Of a stretch of DNA of 64,000 nucleotides, positions 48,669 to 59,980 are shown in pieces. The notes under the pieces were generated by a model, which searched no databases, was not told the DNA's origin, and was given only the letters and a program-made list of their open reading frames with translations. Made by a program: the position numbers and the translations under genes. The DNA comes from an uncultured Candidatus Saccharibacteria bacterium (GTDB lineage: Bacteria > Patescibacteriota > Saccharimonadia > Saccharimonadales > Saccharimonadaceae): NCBI GenBank assembly GCA_947166125.1, contig CAMVCW010000002.1:62001-126000 (forward strand), given 5' to 3'. The number at the start of each line of letters is the position of its first letter. Position 1 is the first letter of the stretch.

Positions 48669-48765
48669 GCTTGCATTTTTATGTCCATCATGATAAAATA
48701 GAAGCATATTCGAGAATACTCGCAACACCCTTTGGCCTATGGCCAAAGGGCACATTTTTTATTTA
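48669..48765 (+). ncRNA. Candidate short sRNA with its own promoter and terminator
   Basis: TTGCAT-17-TAAAAT, then tattcgagaata hairpin and ccctttggcctatggccaaaggg-cacattttttattt. Confidence 0.45.
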
Positions 48766-49142
48766 TAAAGCTTCAGAAAGGCATTTTTAACAATAGCTAA
48801 ATCTGATTTTGGCACTCTGCCAATCTTTTTGTATAATCTCGAAACACTAACTACCCTTATTTGGCATAAAGCTGCAGTCTCTCTTTTTCCCTGGAACTCA
48901 AAACCAGCATACCAGGAACCGACTTTGTCTTGTGACGTGAGTGGTACACCCAGAAACCCTAATTTGCTCAACTTTTTCAAAATCAGTATTGGTCTAGAAA
49001 ATCTCTCACTTTTGCCATTAATTTCTACACCAACATTTTTCCCCATCGCACACCACCATATTTCTCCCTCATTTATGGTAGGGATTTTGCCTAGGGTATG
49101 TACCTTCTTCTTTATTTCAATCCAGTCGTCAAAATCATCCAT
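48759..49142 (-). CDS. PemK/MazF-like growth inhibitor
   Basis: INEGEIWWCAMGKNVGVEINGKSERFSRPILILKKLSKLGFLGVPLTSQ ... ALCQIRVVSVSRLYKKIGRV. Confidence 0.85.
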   Translation of the reverse strand: MDDFDDWIEIKKKVHTLGKIPTINEGEIWWCAMGKNVGVEINGKSERFSRPILILKKLSKLGFLGVPLTSQDKVGSWYAGFEFQGKRETAALCQIRVVSVSRLYKKIGRVPKSDLAIVKNAFLKLYK

Positions 49143-49143
49143 C

Positions 49144-50961
49144 TTATCGTCTTCCAGTATTTGGCGCTTTGGGGAGAACTGGTGGCTCTATGGTGCTGAA
49201 AGTTTCGCCGCTAGCTTCGCCAAACCCTTTCAAACTTAGCACTACCTCTACCCCTTCTCCGCGTACATCGTCGCCTAGTGGTATCAAAGTCAGCCTATTC
49301 TCTACTCCGCCATGTAGGCCGCTAATCGTAATTTCGGTTTCCCCGGTTACGCCCAAAATCGTGTCGTTTAGTACTACTAAGGTACGAGTACCATTTGTGT
49401 CAAATTTTATCCTCACATCATCATTAACTTGTTCCGTCTCGGTAATCTCTAAAGTCGGCAGTGTAGCGGGATTAGTATTTTCTTCTACTCGTGGCAAACT
49501 ATCGTAGCGCTCAATAATGTAATCGGTTAGCAGACTTAGCTCATTCAAATTCGTCACTACTAGGCCGTCCGTTTGCTGGACCAAATCATTATAATAACTA
49601 CCGTAGCTAGAAGTCGTAATAATATAAAAATTTACTGGGTCTATTGTTTTGCTGAGCCGCACTACCTCGTCAAAAGTCATTCCGTCGCGGTCTGGCGAAA
49701 GAAAATTCGCATCAGTTAATACTACTAATGATTTTGTCGCACCATATTTCCAATTTAAACTCTGCATAGTGTGGAAAGATGCTGAAAGTAATGATTCTGG
49801 CGTATCTCCACCGCCATCTGCATGAATAGTCGCTAGTTCGTTTTCGAATACTTCTAGTGTGCAAGTTTCAAAATTACAATGTTCCACCGGCGTATATGGG
49901 TCGTCCAGATCGCGATAATCAAATAGCGCCACGCGCCCACCCGAATTTAAAGTCTCTGTAGCCAGGCGCAAAGCTTCAGCCTTGTAGCTATTTATCATGC
50001 TGGCCATCGAGCCAGTAGAGTCTATCAAAAATGCTGTATCATGCGGCGAAGAAACTTTGTTTTCTATGCCAAAAATTTTGGTGATCTTGTCGAAAATTAC
50101 TCGCGAAGCATCCTCGTATAAATTATCCGCCACATAGCCAACGTGATCACTTATGCTTAGACGCGAACTACAGAAAATATCACGCTTATTACACCAGGTT
50201 CCTACTTTGCCGGCCAAAGCTTCTGGCTCGTATGGAACATATGCACCGAGCAGCCCCTTGTATGCCTGGCAATCCGGTACGTACATGCGGTAGTCCGACA
50301 AATTCTCGCCTCGGCAAGCTGCCGGCATTAAACCTTTGCCCTCTGGTAAATAGATTTTTGGATCGCCAAAAGTTGCAGCATAGATTAAGCGACCTGCATT
50401 TAGGCTACTCAAAGCTTTCGATATCACCATCGCACCCTGTGAATATCCGCCTATTACGTATTTAGTACCAGGGCAACTGGCGCTGTTCATCATCTTGGTT
50501 AAATTTTTCACGCCAGTGTTCACGCTATCGCCAAATTCATACGCATCCCCCGCGCCGAAAAACGCCCCCAAAGTCACGCCTATATTATCTGCGCCTACGC
50601 CCACCGCTGGATAATCTAAATCTATAAATTCGTATTTTAGCGCCGTGGTAGATAATTTACTTTCTATGGTAGATTTGTATTCTAGATAATTTTGGTCTGC
50701 CCATCTTTCCCCGCCGGAGCCACGCGCAAACACTACGCGTACGTCTGGACAGCCTTCGGCCTGCACGGCTAGGCGCGGTAATACTGAGCCAACTAGCGCT
50801 AAAGCCGCCGCTAAATATCTAATTTTTATTTTTCCACTCTTTTTACCTATGCTTCTTTGGCGAATTTTTCGCACCTCACTCTTGCCCACGTTTTTAGTTT
50901 TTTCTCGCAGTTTTCTTGGCATAAATTGCTCCCATTTTAATTGATGCGAGATTATAGTCAC
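49144..50961 (-). CDS. Secreted cutinase-like hydrolase fused to a VWA domain
   Basis: CPDVRVVFARGSGGERW, YVIGGYSQGAMVISKAL (cutinase nucleophile), DTAFLIDSTGSMASMINSYK (MIDAS), C-terminal APNTGRR. Confidence 0.82.
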   Translation of the reverse strand: MTIISHQLKWEQFMPRKLREKTKNVGKSEVRKIRQRSIGKKSGKIKIRYLAAALALVGSVLPRLAVQAEGCPDVRVVFARGSGGERWADQNYLEYKSTIESKLSTTALKYEFIDLDYPAVGVGADNIGVTLGAFFGAGDAYEFGDSVNTGVKNLTKMMNSASCPGTKYVIGGYSQGAMVISKALSSLNAGRLIYAATFGDPKIYLPEGKGLMPAACRGENLSDYRMYVPDCQAYKGLLGAYVPYEPEALAGKVGTWCNKRDIFCSSRLSISDHVGYVADNLYEDASRVIFDKITKIFGIENKVSSPHDTAFLIDSTGSMASMINSYKAEALRLATETLNSGGRVALFDYRDLDDPYTPVEHCNFETCTLEVFENELATIHADGGGDTPESLLSASFHTMQSLNWKYGATKSLVVLTDANFLSPDRDGMTFDEVVRLSKTIDPVNFYIITTSSYGSYYNDLVQQTDGLVVTNLNELSLLTDYIIERYDSLPRVEENTNPATLPTLEITETEQVNDDVRIKFDTNGTRTLVVLNDTILGVTGETEITISGLHGGVENRLTLIPLGDDVRGEGVEVVLSLKGFGEASGETFSTIEPPVLPKAPNTGRR

Positions 50962-51028
50962 AAGTTAAAGAAAAAATCAACCCCCCACTTGTGGTTTCGT
51001 GCTATAATAGGGGTAAATTGGAGGAAAT

Positions 51029-51577
51029 ATGGATCAAAAACAGCGCGAGTGGGACGAATATTTTATGAAAATTGCCGAAACGGTTGCGGTTAAAAGCAAG
51101 GATCCGTCTAGCAAAATGGGTTGCGTGATTGTAGATAAAAACAAACGCGTAGTATCGCTCGGCTATAATGGTATGCTACAAGGCGCCGACGAATCCAAAA
51201 TGACGTTAAGCGAGCGCCCGATGAAATATTATTTCGCTATTCACTCGGAAATGAACGCCATACTTTTTGCTCATCAGGATCTCACCGGCTGCACCATTTA
51301 CAATCGCGTTGCTACTTGTGAAAATTGTCTGAAATATTGTCTCCAAGCCGGCATCAAACGCTTTGTTTACAAAGATTTGCGTGTTCACTCACACTCTTCC
51401 GATCCGTCAAAATCCATGACCAACGTAGAAACCGATGAGGCCGTAATTCGTTTGCTTAGCTCCATGCCGGAAGTCCAGACATTAAATATTAGCAATGGCA
51501 AAACCTACATAGAAGATATTTTATCCTCTTACCCAGAAGATTCCGCCGAGTATGCCCGCCTCGCCAGGTGGATTTAG
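51029..51577 (+). CDS. dCMP/cytidine deaminase family protein
   Basis: WDEYFMKIAETVAVKSKDPSSKMGCVIVD, IHSEMNAILFA, CENCLKYCLQAGIKRFVY. Confidence 0.9.
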   Translation: MDQKQREWDEYFMKIAETVAVKSKDPSSKMGCVIVDKNKRVVSLGYNGMLQGADESKMTLSERPMKYYFAIHSEMNAILFAHQDLTGCTIYNRVATCENCLKYCLQAGIKRFVYKDLRVHSHSSDPSKSMTNVETDEAVIRLLSSMPEVQTLNISNGKTYIEDILSSYPEDSAEYARLARWI

Positions 51578-51605
51578 TAAAATCTGCATGCTATAATTAT
51601 ATATA

Positions 51606-52703
51606 ATGGGTTTTCTAAAGACTAAGAAAAATAAAATAGTATTTTTCTCAATTATTAGTGCGGTTTTAATAATTGCTATTGTAGTGACAATAGTCATGCT
51701 TTTGCTATCCAGAGTTGATTATGCCTTGGCGGAGAACCCTGTCTATGAAATCAACACAGAAAATCCAGTATCTTCCTTATTTTCCGAAGTAAAAATCGGC
51801 ACATTAAAAGATCCAGATACATTACTAGATACAAAAAATATTGGTGAAAAGTCTCAAAAAGTTACTATCGTAAGCCAACTTGGCACGGAAACAGTCTTGG
51901 ATGTTATATATAATGTGAACGACACTATTCCTCCTACTATCACCGGCGACGAAGAGCTATCGTTTACTGCTGGAGACGAAGTAGATATTTTAGGAAAATT
52001 CGCGGCAGAAGATAATTCTAATCAAGAAGTTGCGCTTTCTATTGATGGAGAATATGATTTAGCTAAGGCCGGCGAATATATTATAAATATTGTCGCAGAA
52101 GATCAATCCGGCAACAAAACCCCCAAGCAAGTTACCATAAAAGTTGCCGAACCACCACGCCAAATAGTCTCTCGCCCCACTTCCTCGGGTGCACCATATT
52201 ATATAGAGGTCAATCGTCAACAAAATGTAGTGATAGTGTATTCAAAAGATCAAAATGGCAATTATTCTAACATTGCCAAAGTCTTTGTTGCATCTACCGG
52301 TGCTCCCGGTTCCGAAATTCCGCTTGGCACTTTTACCACCTCGGATCGCTACGAATCTCTGTATCTTGTTGGCAATGTTTGGGGGCATTATACTGTAAGA
52401 ATCAGTGGCCCATACTTTTTCCACTCGGTACCATATTTTACCAAAGGTGCGCCTTGGGATAATCTAGAATATTTAGAATATAACAAACTTGGTAACGGTG
52501 CTTCTGCTGGCTGTGTCCGGCTAGCTGCCGCTGATGCTAAATGGATTTACGACAATATCGGTTACGGCACTACCGTCAAAATCTATGATTCTGACACTCT
52601 TCCTGCCGGTGTGGTTAAACCTACTGCTATAAAAATAGACGAAAATAGCCAAAATAGGGGCTGGGACCCTACGGACCCAGACCCTGCTAACCCCTGGCGC
52701 TAA
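51606..52703 (+). CDS. L,D-transpeptidase (YkuD) with N-terminal TM
   Basis: YIEVNRQQNVVIVYSKDQNGNY, YFFHSVPYFTKG, GASAGCVRLAAADAKWIYDN. Confidence 0.9.
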   Translation: MGFLKTKKNKIVFFSIISAVLIIAIVVTIVMLLLSRVDYALAENPVYEINTENPVSSLFSEVKIGTLKDPDTLLDTKNIGEKSQKVTIVSQLGTETVLDVIYNVNDTIPPTITGDEELSFTAGDEVDILGKFAAEDNSNQEVALSIDGEYDLAKAGEYIINIVAEDQSGNKTPKQVTIKVAEPPRQIVSRPTSSGAPYYIEVNRQQNVVIVYSKDQNGNYSNIAKVFVASTGAPGSEIPLGTFTTSDRYESLYLVGNVWGHYTVRISGPYFFHSVPYFTKGAPWDNLEYLEYNKLGNGASAGCVRLAAADAKWIYDNIGYGTTVKIYDSDTLPAGVVKPTAIKIDENSQNRGWDPTDPDPANPWR

Positions 52704-52704
52704 A

Positions 52705-53220
52705 CTAACTTATCCAGGTCGGCACAAAATAGCATAAGATAATCAACGCGGCAGACATGATTAAAGCCGCAATGATAAACCACATGAATTTTTGCCACTT
52801 GTTGAAGGTCGCTGCCGGTTTTTTGTGGAAGAAATTAGAAAAGCAAGCATACATAATTACAGTGGACAAAATTACACTCCCTGCGCCAAGCGAAAGATAC
52901 GCCACTGGGTGAAGAACATTGTCGCTTGGCGTAGTGCTTTGTTGTGTGGTGTCACCCGGGAAACCTCCGCCACCCATCGGTCCGCCTTCAAATCTTTCCA
53001 TGCTCTCTGGCGGTGTAGGTGGCTCGCAATTAGCTTCGCCACTCTCGCTTTCTTCACAGTTCATTTCGGGCATCTCCCCCATTTCTCCCGGCCCTGCCGG
53101 CATTGCGCCATTTTCGCCATTCTCGGCGTCATTAGTCGGTTTTGTTGGCGGCGTAGTTTTGGCAGTGTTATTCGTTTCGTCCACCCGCTTTGCAATAGTT
53201 TCAGTATTTTCTTCGTCCAT
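52705..53220 (-). CDS. Hypothetical acidic protein with two TM segments
   Basis: Acidic/Met/Gly-rich N-terminus, then VAYLSLGAGSVILSTVIMYACF and FIIAALIMSAALIILCYFV. Confidence 0.6.
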   Translation of the reverse strand: MDEENTETIAKRVDETNNTAKTTPPTKPTNDAENGENGAMPAGPGEMGEMPEMNCEESESGEANCEPPTPPESMERFEGGPMGGGGFPGDTTQQSTTPSDNVLHPVAYLSLGAGSVILSTVIMYACFSNFFHKKPAATFNKWQKFMWFIIAALIMSAALIILCYFVPTWIS

Positions 53221-53274
53221 ATTTTCTCCTTTATGGTTTTATTATAAAAAAGAAACCTTAAAGACAAATTAAAA

Positions 53275-53922
53275 TTACCAAACAATTGGGGCTAAGCCAT
53301 TTTTTTCCAAAAAATCATTAGTTTTAGAAAAATGATGATTACCGAAAAACCCAGCGTGCGCCGAAAGTGGCGATGGATGCGGGGATTCCAAAATCAAATG
53401 TTTTCTACTATCTATCAAAGGTTTTTTATTTCGCGCGTCCCGTCCCCACAAAATAAACACCAAGTGTGGACGCGTGTCGTTTAGATATTTAATTACTTCT
53501 GTAGTAAAAATTTCCCAGCCCTTGCCGCGATGTGAGCCAGCCTTGTGCGCTTCTACAGTTAGTACGGTATTTAGCAGTAATACGCCTTGTTTTTGCCAAT
53601 TTCTCAAACTTCCTGTAGGGTTGGCATGCTTGCCAATATCCGCATCAATTTCCTTATAGATATTAATAAGTGATGGCGGTATTGGCTGCCTGGGTGGCAC
53701 GGAAAATGCCAGACCTTCCGCCGCGCCTGGTGTATGATACGGATCTTGCCCCAGTATTACTACTTTCACTTCATTCAAATCTGTGGCAAACGCTGAAAAT
53801 ACCAATTCTTTTCGCGGAAAAATCGTTTTATGCTCATACTCTGCGTGCAAAAACTCTGATAGTTCTTTAAAATAGGGTTTTTCGAATTCTGTTTTTAAAA
53901 ACGGTTTCCAACTCTCGTGCAT
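53275..53922 (-). CDS. ung: Uracil-DNA glycosylase
   Basis: VVILGQDPYHTPGAAEGLAFSV, GVLLLNTVLTVEAHKAGSH, ESPHPSPLSAHAGFFG. Confidence 0.95.
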   Translation of the reverse strand: MHESWKPFLKTEFEKPYFKELSEFLHAEYEHKTIFPRKELVFSAFATDLNEVKVVILGQDPYHTPGAAEGLAFSVPPRQPIPPSLINIYKEIDADIGKHANPTGSLRNWQKQGVLLLNTVLTVEAHKAGSHRGKGWEIFTTEVIKYLNDTRPHLVFILWGRDARNKKPLIDSRKHLILESPHPSPLSAHAGFFGNHHFSKTNDFLEKNGLAPIVW

Positions 53923-53960
53923 ATTTTCATTATATGATAAAATAAGAAAAAGAGGTAAAA

Positions 53961-54599
53961 ATGGCGAAGCTATATTTCAGGTATGGTGCTATGGGGTGTG
54001 GCAAAACAATGCAACTTTTGCAGGTCGCTTTCAATTATGAAGAACGTGGCCATAAAGTCTGTGTAATTAAACCAGCTACGGATACTAAAAACGGCACCAA
54101 GCTGCTTACCCGCATCGGTCCAGAGCGTGAAACGGATTTTTGCTTTGATCGCAATACAGATTTATTCAAGGAGATTTCTCAAAATTATGCCGACGTCCAT
54201 TGTGTGCTTGTAGACGAATCTCAGTTTCTTACCCCCGCTCAAGTAAATCAACTAATGAAAGTAGTTACTAGGCTAGATATCCCCGTCATGGCTTATGGGC
54301 TCAGGCTCAATTTTCGCCTAGAAGATGGCGGATTTGAAGGTGCCACTAGATTGCTTCAGATTGCGCATGATATTGAGGAAATTAAGACTATTTGTGAGTG
54401 TGGTCGCAAGGCTACCTATAACGCTAGATTTTTAAATGGTAAATTGGTGGCTGACGGCCCAGATGTTTTGATAGACGACGGCACTATAGATATAGAATAT
54501 CGCGCTATTTGTCCTGCTTGCTATGAAAAATATCTTGAAGGAAGCGCGTCTTGTTCTTCCGAAAACGCCCCTGTTAAAGCCAAAAAGGAGAAAAAATAA
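53961..54599 (+). CDS. tdk: Thymidine kinase
   Basis: YFRYGAMGCGKTMQLLQVAFNYEERG, VLVDESQFLTPAQV, AYGLRLNFRLE, CECGRKATYNARF. Confidence 0.95.
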   Translation: MAKLYFRYGAMGCGKTMQLLQVAFNYEERGHKVCVIKPATDTKNGTKLLTRIGPERETDFCFDRNTDLFKEISQNYADVHCVLVDESQFLTPAQVNQLMKVVTRLDIPVMAYGLRLNFRLEDGGFEGATRLLQIAHDIEEIKTICECGRKATYNARFLNGKLVADGPDVLIDDGTIDIEYRAICPACYEKYLEGSASCSSENAPVKAKKEKK

Positions 54600-55210
54600 T
54601 GTATATCGTAATAGAGGGTCAGGACGGCACCGGAAAATCTACTCAAGCCCGCCTTTTGCAAGAGTATTTTGAAAAACAAGGTAAAGAAGTGGTGGTGATG
54701 GACGAACCAGACGGAGACCTCCCTCAGGCGCACGAAATTCATGATTTAATTTTGGTGCAAGGCAAAGAATATAATCTTGAGCCGATGACAAACGTCCTAC
54801 TTTTTACCTCGGCTCGTATTGAACTTTGGAAGAAAATCGCCGAACCAGTGTTAAAGCGTGGCGGCATAGTAGTTTCGGCTCGCAATTATTGGTCTACGCT
54901 AGCGTATCAGGGCTACGGTGAGGGTGTTTCGCGTGGAAGAATAATCCGCATCACTAAAGACTCGTTGCCTGAAAGATATTATCGCCCAGACAAAAGTTGT
55001 ATTTTGACTGTGTCGGATAAAATTAGATTATCTCGCCAAGGCCATCGCGGCAAAGCTACTGAAACATTTGAAGCTAGGAAAGATGATTTTCAACAAAAAG
55101 TTAATAATGCTTACCCAAAAATTGCCAAAGACTTCAATATCCCGACTATTGATGCTTCTGGCACTATTGGGGAAGTTTTTGAAAAAATCAAGCAAACTTT
55201 CAATATTTAG
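54599..55210 (+). CDS. tmk: Thymidylate kinase family
   Basis: MYIVIEGQDGTGKSTQARLLQEYFEKQGKEVVVMDEPDG. Confidence 0.88.
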   Translation: MYIVIEGQDGTGKSTQARLLQEYFEKQGKEVVVMDEPDGDLPQAHEIHDLILVQGKEYNLEPMTNVLLFTSARIELWKKIAEPVLKRGGIVVSARNYWSTLAYQGYGEGVSRGRIIRITKDSLPERYYRPDKSCILTVSDKIRLSRQGHRGKATETFEARKDDFQQKVNNAYPKIAKDFNIPTIDASGTIGEVFEKIKQTFNI

Positions 55211-55260
55211 ACTGCTTCCCGCGGTGGGAATTTTCTGAAAATATGGTATAATATATAAAT

Positions 55261-57455
<2,195 letters not shown>

Positions 57456-57617
57456 ACTTTGACAGACTTTATAAAGTTTATATGTTTTATAAACTATTTC
57501 TCGCTGGGGGTTGAAATTTTCTATCAGATATACTACAATCTTCGCCAGACAATCATTGGCGAGAAAGGAGTAGAATTTACCTTAATAATCTGACGGTAGA
57601 AAGGAGAAGGTTTCTTG

Positions 57618-57692
57618 ATGACGTTTTCAATCATTCTGGGACGATTACACGTAACAGTAAAATTGAAAATCGCTCCCAGAAGGAAGCGATAA
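57618..57692 (+). CDS. Small ORF MTFSIILGRLHVTVKLKIAPRRKR (24 aa), possible type I toxin-like peptide
   Basis: RBS aaaggagaagg 7-8 nt before ATG; upstream promoter TTGAAA-17-TACAAT (about 57511-57539) sharing its upstream box with the 41.0-kb locus. Confidence 0.45.
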   Translation: MTFSIILGRLHVTVKLKIAPRRKR

Positions 57693-57739
57693 TTCAAAAA
57701 CCTTAATTAAATTCTAATCTAAAAGACTGCAAAAGTCAA
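57650..57739 (-). ncRNA. Candidate antisense RNA over the 24-aa ORF
   Basis: Minus promoter TTGACT (57734-57739)-17-TAGAAT (57711-57716); hairpin tcgct-tccttctggg-agcga-tttt as possible terminator. Confidence 0.45.
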
Positions 57740-57841
57740 GTCAAGATTTGTCTAACCCGTCAGGTACCGCCCAAAGGGCCAGGCCCCGCGGGCGATTTTT
57801 GTGCTCAAAAGGCCTATACAAAAGTAAAATATTTGTGCTAT

Positions 57842-58025
57842 ACTAAAAATGCAATAGTTAGAAAATTCAATAAGACAGCGTGCCATTTTTATATCACGCT
57901 TGTTGCACGAATTTGAGATTGGCATCGTAAGGATGTTAGAATTCGTGTAACAACGCTGAAATTTTCTAACTATTGCACCCCTTGCGGTGCCATTTTTGTT
58001 AATCACCATTAATATAGTGGCACCA
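57842..58025 (+). ncRNA. Candidate structured leader RNA, copy C
   Basis: tgctatact -10; outer stem 57850-57867/57960-57977 (18 bp); PK 57921-57932 (GGCATCGTAAGG) with 57980-57991 (CCTTGCGGTGCC); TGGCACCA 58018-58025. Confidence 0.75.
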
Positions 58026-58042
58026 CAAAGAGAAAGTACTTT

Positions 58043-58175
58043 TGCATAATTCATTATGTTTCGGGAGCTTCGTGATGTGATAAGAAATTTTATCACATCA
58101 CTCCGCCCCTACGGCGGTAAAATCTACTTTCAGCAGATTTTACCTTTATGTCCCTCAACATTAATGAATTATGCA
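58043..58175. mobile_element. 133-nt palindromic MITE-like/structured element, copy 2 (inverted relative to copy 1)
   Basis: tgcataattcattatgtt...aacattaatgaattatgca; lies between leader RNA C and FISUMP paralog 3. Confidence 0.75.
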
Positions 58176-58216
58176 TTAGTAAAGTTAATCAAACTAAAAC
58201 TATAAGTGAGGTAAAG

Positions 58217-59767
58217 ATGGGCCATAAAACCACTAAAACTAATCATAAAGTAAAGGTGCATAAAACTGTGTCATGTAGAGTAGATTTCTTCTACTATGCT
58301 TTCCGTAATGTATTGTTAGCTTCTGTTCCTCTTCTTATTGTTTCTAGTATTGTTTTATCTCATTTATCATTTCATAGTTCTGCTGCTAGTTCTAGTTCTG
58401 GTGTAGATCAAATACAATTCTCTCTTTCTGTTTCTTGTACATTATCTAGTGTAGTAGATAGTGCACATACTAAAGAAATTACTAATGGTACTTATCATAG
58501 TGATGTGGGTAAGACTACCATTACTACACTATGCAATGACGGTAATGGGTATAGTGTGTATGCTAATGGCTATAGTAATAATGAAGAAGGTAATAATAAA
58601 CTCATTAACGCAGAACACCCTGAATACAGTATAGACACAGGATTAGCGACCAGTGGATTAATCTCTAATTGGGCTATGAAGTTAAACAACATACCAGATG
58701 ATCCTTCTCCTACTCCTCCCACTATAGAAAGTGATTACAATAATGTCTATGGTATAGTACCACCATATTGGACTAAGGTAGCTAGTAGAGCTTCTGGTAC
58801 TACAGACATGGCACAAGGGTCTAGTTTTGCTACTACTTATGCCGTATATGCATCATCTAGTCAGTATGCTGGGACATATCAGGGGCAGGTGAAGTATTTA
58901 CTAACACATCCAGCCTATCCTCCAGCATTTCGCTACATGCAAGATGTAGCAAAATGGCAAAATGAAATACCAAACCCTGGAGATACTTTACTCGCTACTG
59001 ATGCTAGAGATAATAAAGAATACTGGGTTACCAGACTAGCCGATGGGCATATCTGGATGACGCAAAACTTGGATTTTGACATAGAAGCTAATACCACACT
59101 TAATTCTCAAACTACAGACCTAAATGTAGCCTATGATGCATCTGCCAATAGCTATCCCGAATACCTAGATGGATACACAGAAAATAATGGAGTAATATAC
59201 TATGATCCAGCCAGCAGCGCTAATACTATAGACTTTACTGGTACTACTGTTCCCGGTTGGCAGAATAGTAATACTGCACCATATACTGCTAATAAAACAG
59301 ACAGTACAGAAACAGGCCATAATTCACTAGGTAATTACTATAACTGGACTGCAGCTATAGCTTCTAATAATTCTTCTTCATTAATACAAAATACATTAAG
59401 TGATATATCTAAGAATCCTAAAAACTCTATATGTCCAAAAGGATGGAGATTGCCTACTATATCTAATGAGCCTGAATCACTAGCTGGTTCTACTAATGAG
59501 TTCGCGAGGCTGAATTATTTATATAATAGAAATCTCGCAAATACAGATGCTGGACTAGTATCTGGGCCACTATATTTTATTTTAGGCGGGATGGTTAATT
59601 ACCTTGGTGAATTGATTAATTACACAGACAAGGGCTTTTATTTATCCAGTAGCATCTTTAATCCTTTAGGTCTATATTATCTAGATTTCGCGAACGACGC
59701 CGTCTATCCGGCTCAATCAGGTAGCCAAAAATACAATGGTGGCCACATCCGTTGCTTAGCTTATTAG
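58217..59767 (+). CDS. FISUMP-domain secreted surface protein, paralog 3
   Basis: RBS gaggtaaag then MGHKTTKTN; DFFYYAFRNVLLASVPLLIVS; IWMTQNLDFDIE, GNYYNWTAAIASNNS, ICPKGWRLPT, C-terminal GGHIRCLAY. Confidence 0.8.
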   Translation: MGHKTTKTNHKVKVHKTVSCRVDFFYYAFRNVLLASVPLLIVSSIVLSHLSFHSSAASSSSGVDQIQFSLSVSCTLSSVVDSAHTKEITNGTYHSDVGKTTITTLCNDGNGYSVYANGYSNNEEGNNKLINAEHPEYSIDTGLATSGLISNWAMKLNNIPDDPSPTPPTIESDYNNVYGIVPPYWTKVASRASGTTDMAQGSSFATTYAVYASSSQYAGTYQGQVKYLLTHPAYPPAFRYMQDVAKWQNEIPNPGDTLLATDARDNKEYWVTRLADGHIWMTQNLDFDIEANTTLNSQTTDLNVAYDASANSYPEYLDGYTENNGVIYYDPASSANTIDFTGTTVPGWQNSNTAPYTANKTDSTETGHNSLGNYYNWTAAIASNNSSSLIQNTLSDISKNPKNSICPKGWRLPTISNEPESLAGSTNEFARLNYLYNRNLANTDAGLVSGPLYFILGGMVNYLGELINYTDKGFYLSSSIFNPLGLYYLDFANDAVYPAQSGSQKYNGGHIRCLAY

Positions 59768-59775
59768 ACATCTCA

Positions 59776-59939
59776 AACTTCAAAACTCTATTTTTCGAAG
59801 TATTTGAAATCGCCCATATAATTTTTACAACTCTACGGCTCGAAAACTGGACAGTACCAGTTTGAGGGCCGCCTAGTGTTGTTAAAAATTATCTTGGCGC
59901 GCATTTCAACCGCTGAGAAAAAATACGAGTTTTGAAGTT
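59776..59939. ncRNA. Candidate 164-nt rod-like structured RNA or palindromic element
   Basis: aacttcaaaactc/gagttttgaagtt, ataatttttacaac/gttgttaaaaattat, ctcgaaaactgg-acagta-ccagtttgag. Confidence 0.5.
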
Positions 59940-59980
59940 CCTACGAAAAAACTTATTTGACCATTGCAAACTTTACAAAG

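Noticed and set aside
48759-49142. PemK-like gene as half of a type II toxin-antitoxin pair with the 67-aa ORF at 48461
   Set aside because: The 67-aa ORF is convergent, not co-operonic, and has no DNA-binding/antitoxin signature; no evident antitoxin next to it.
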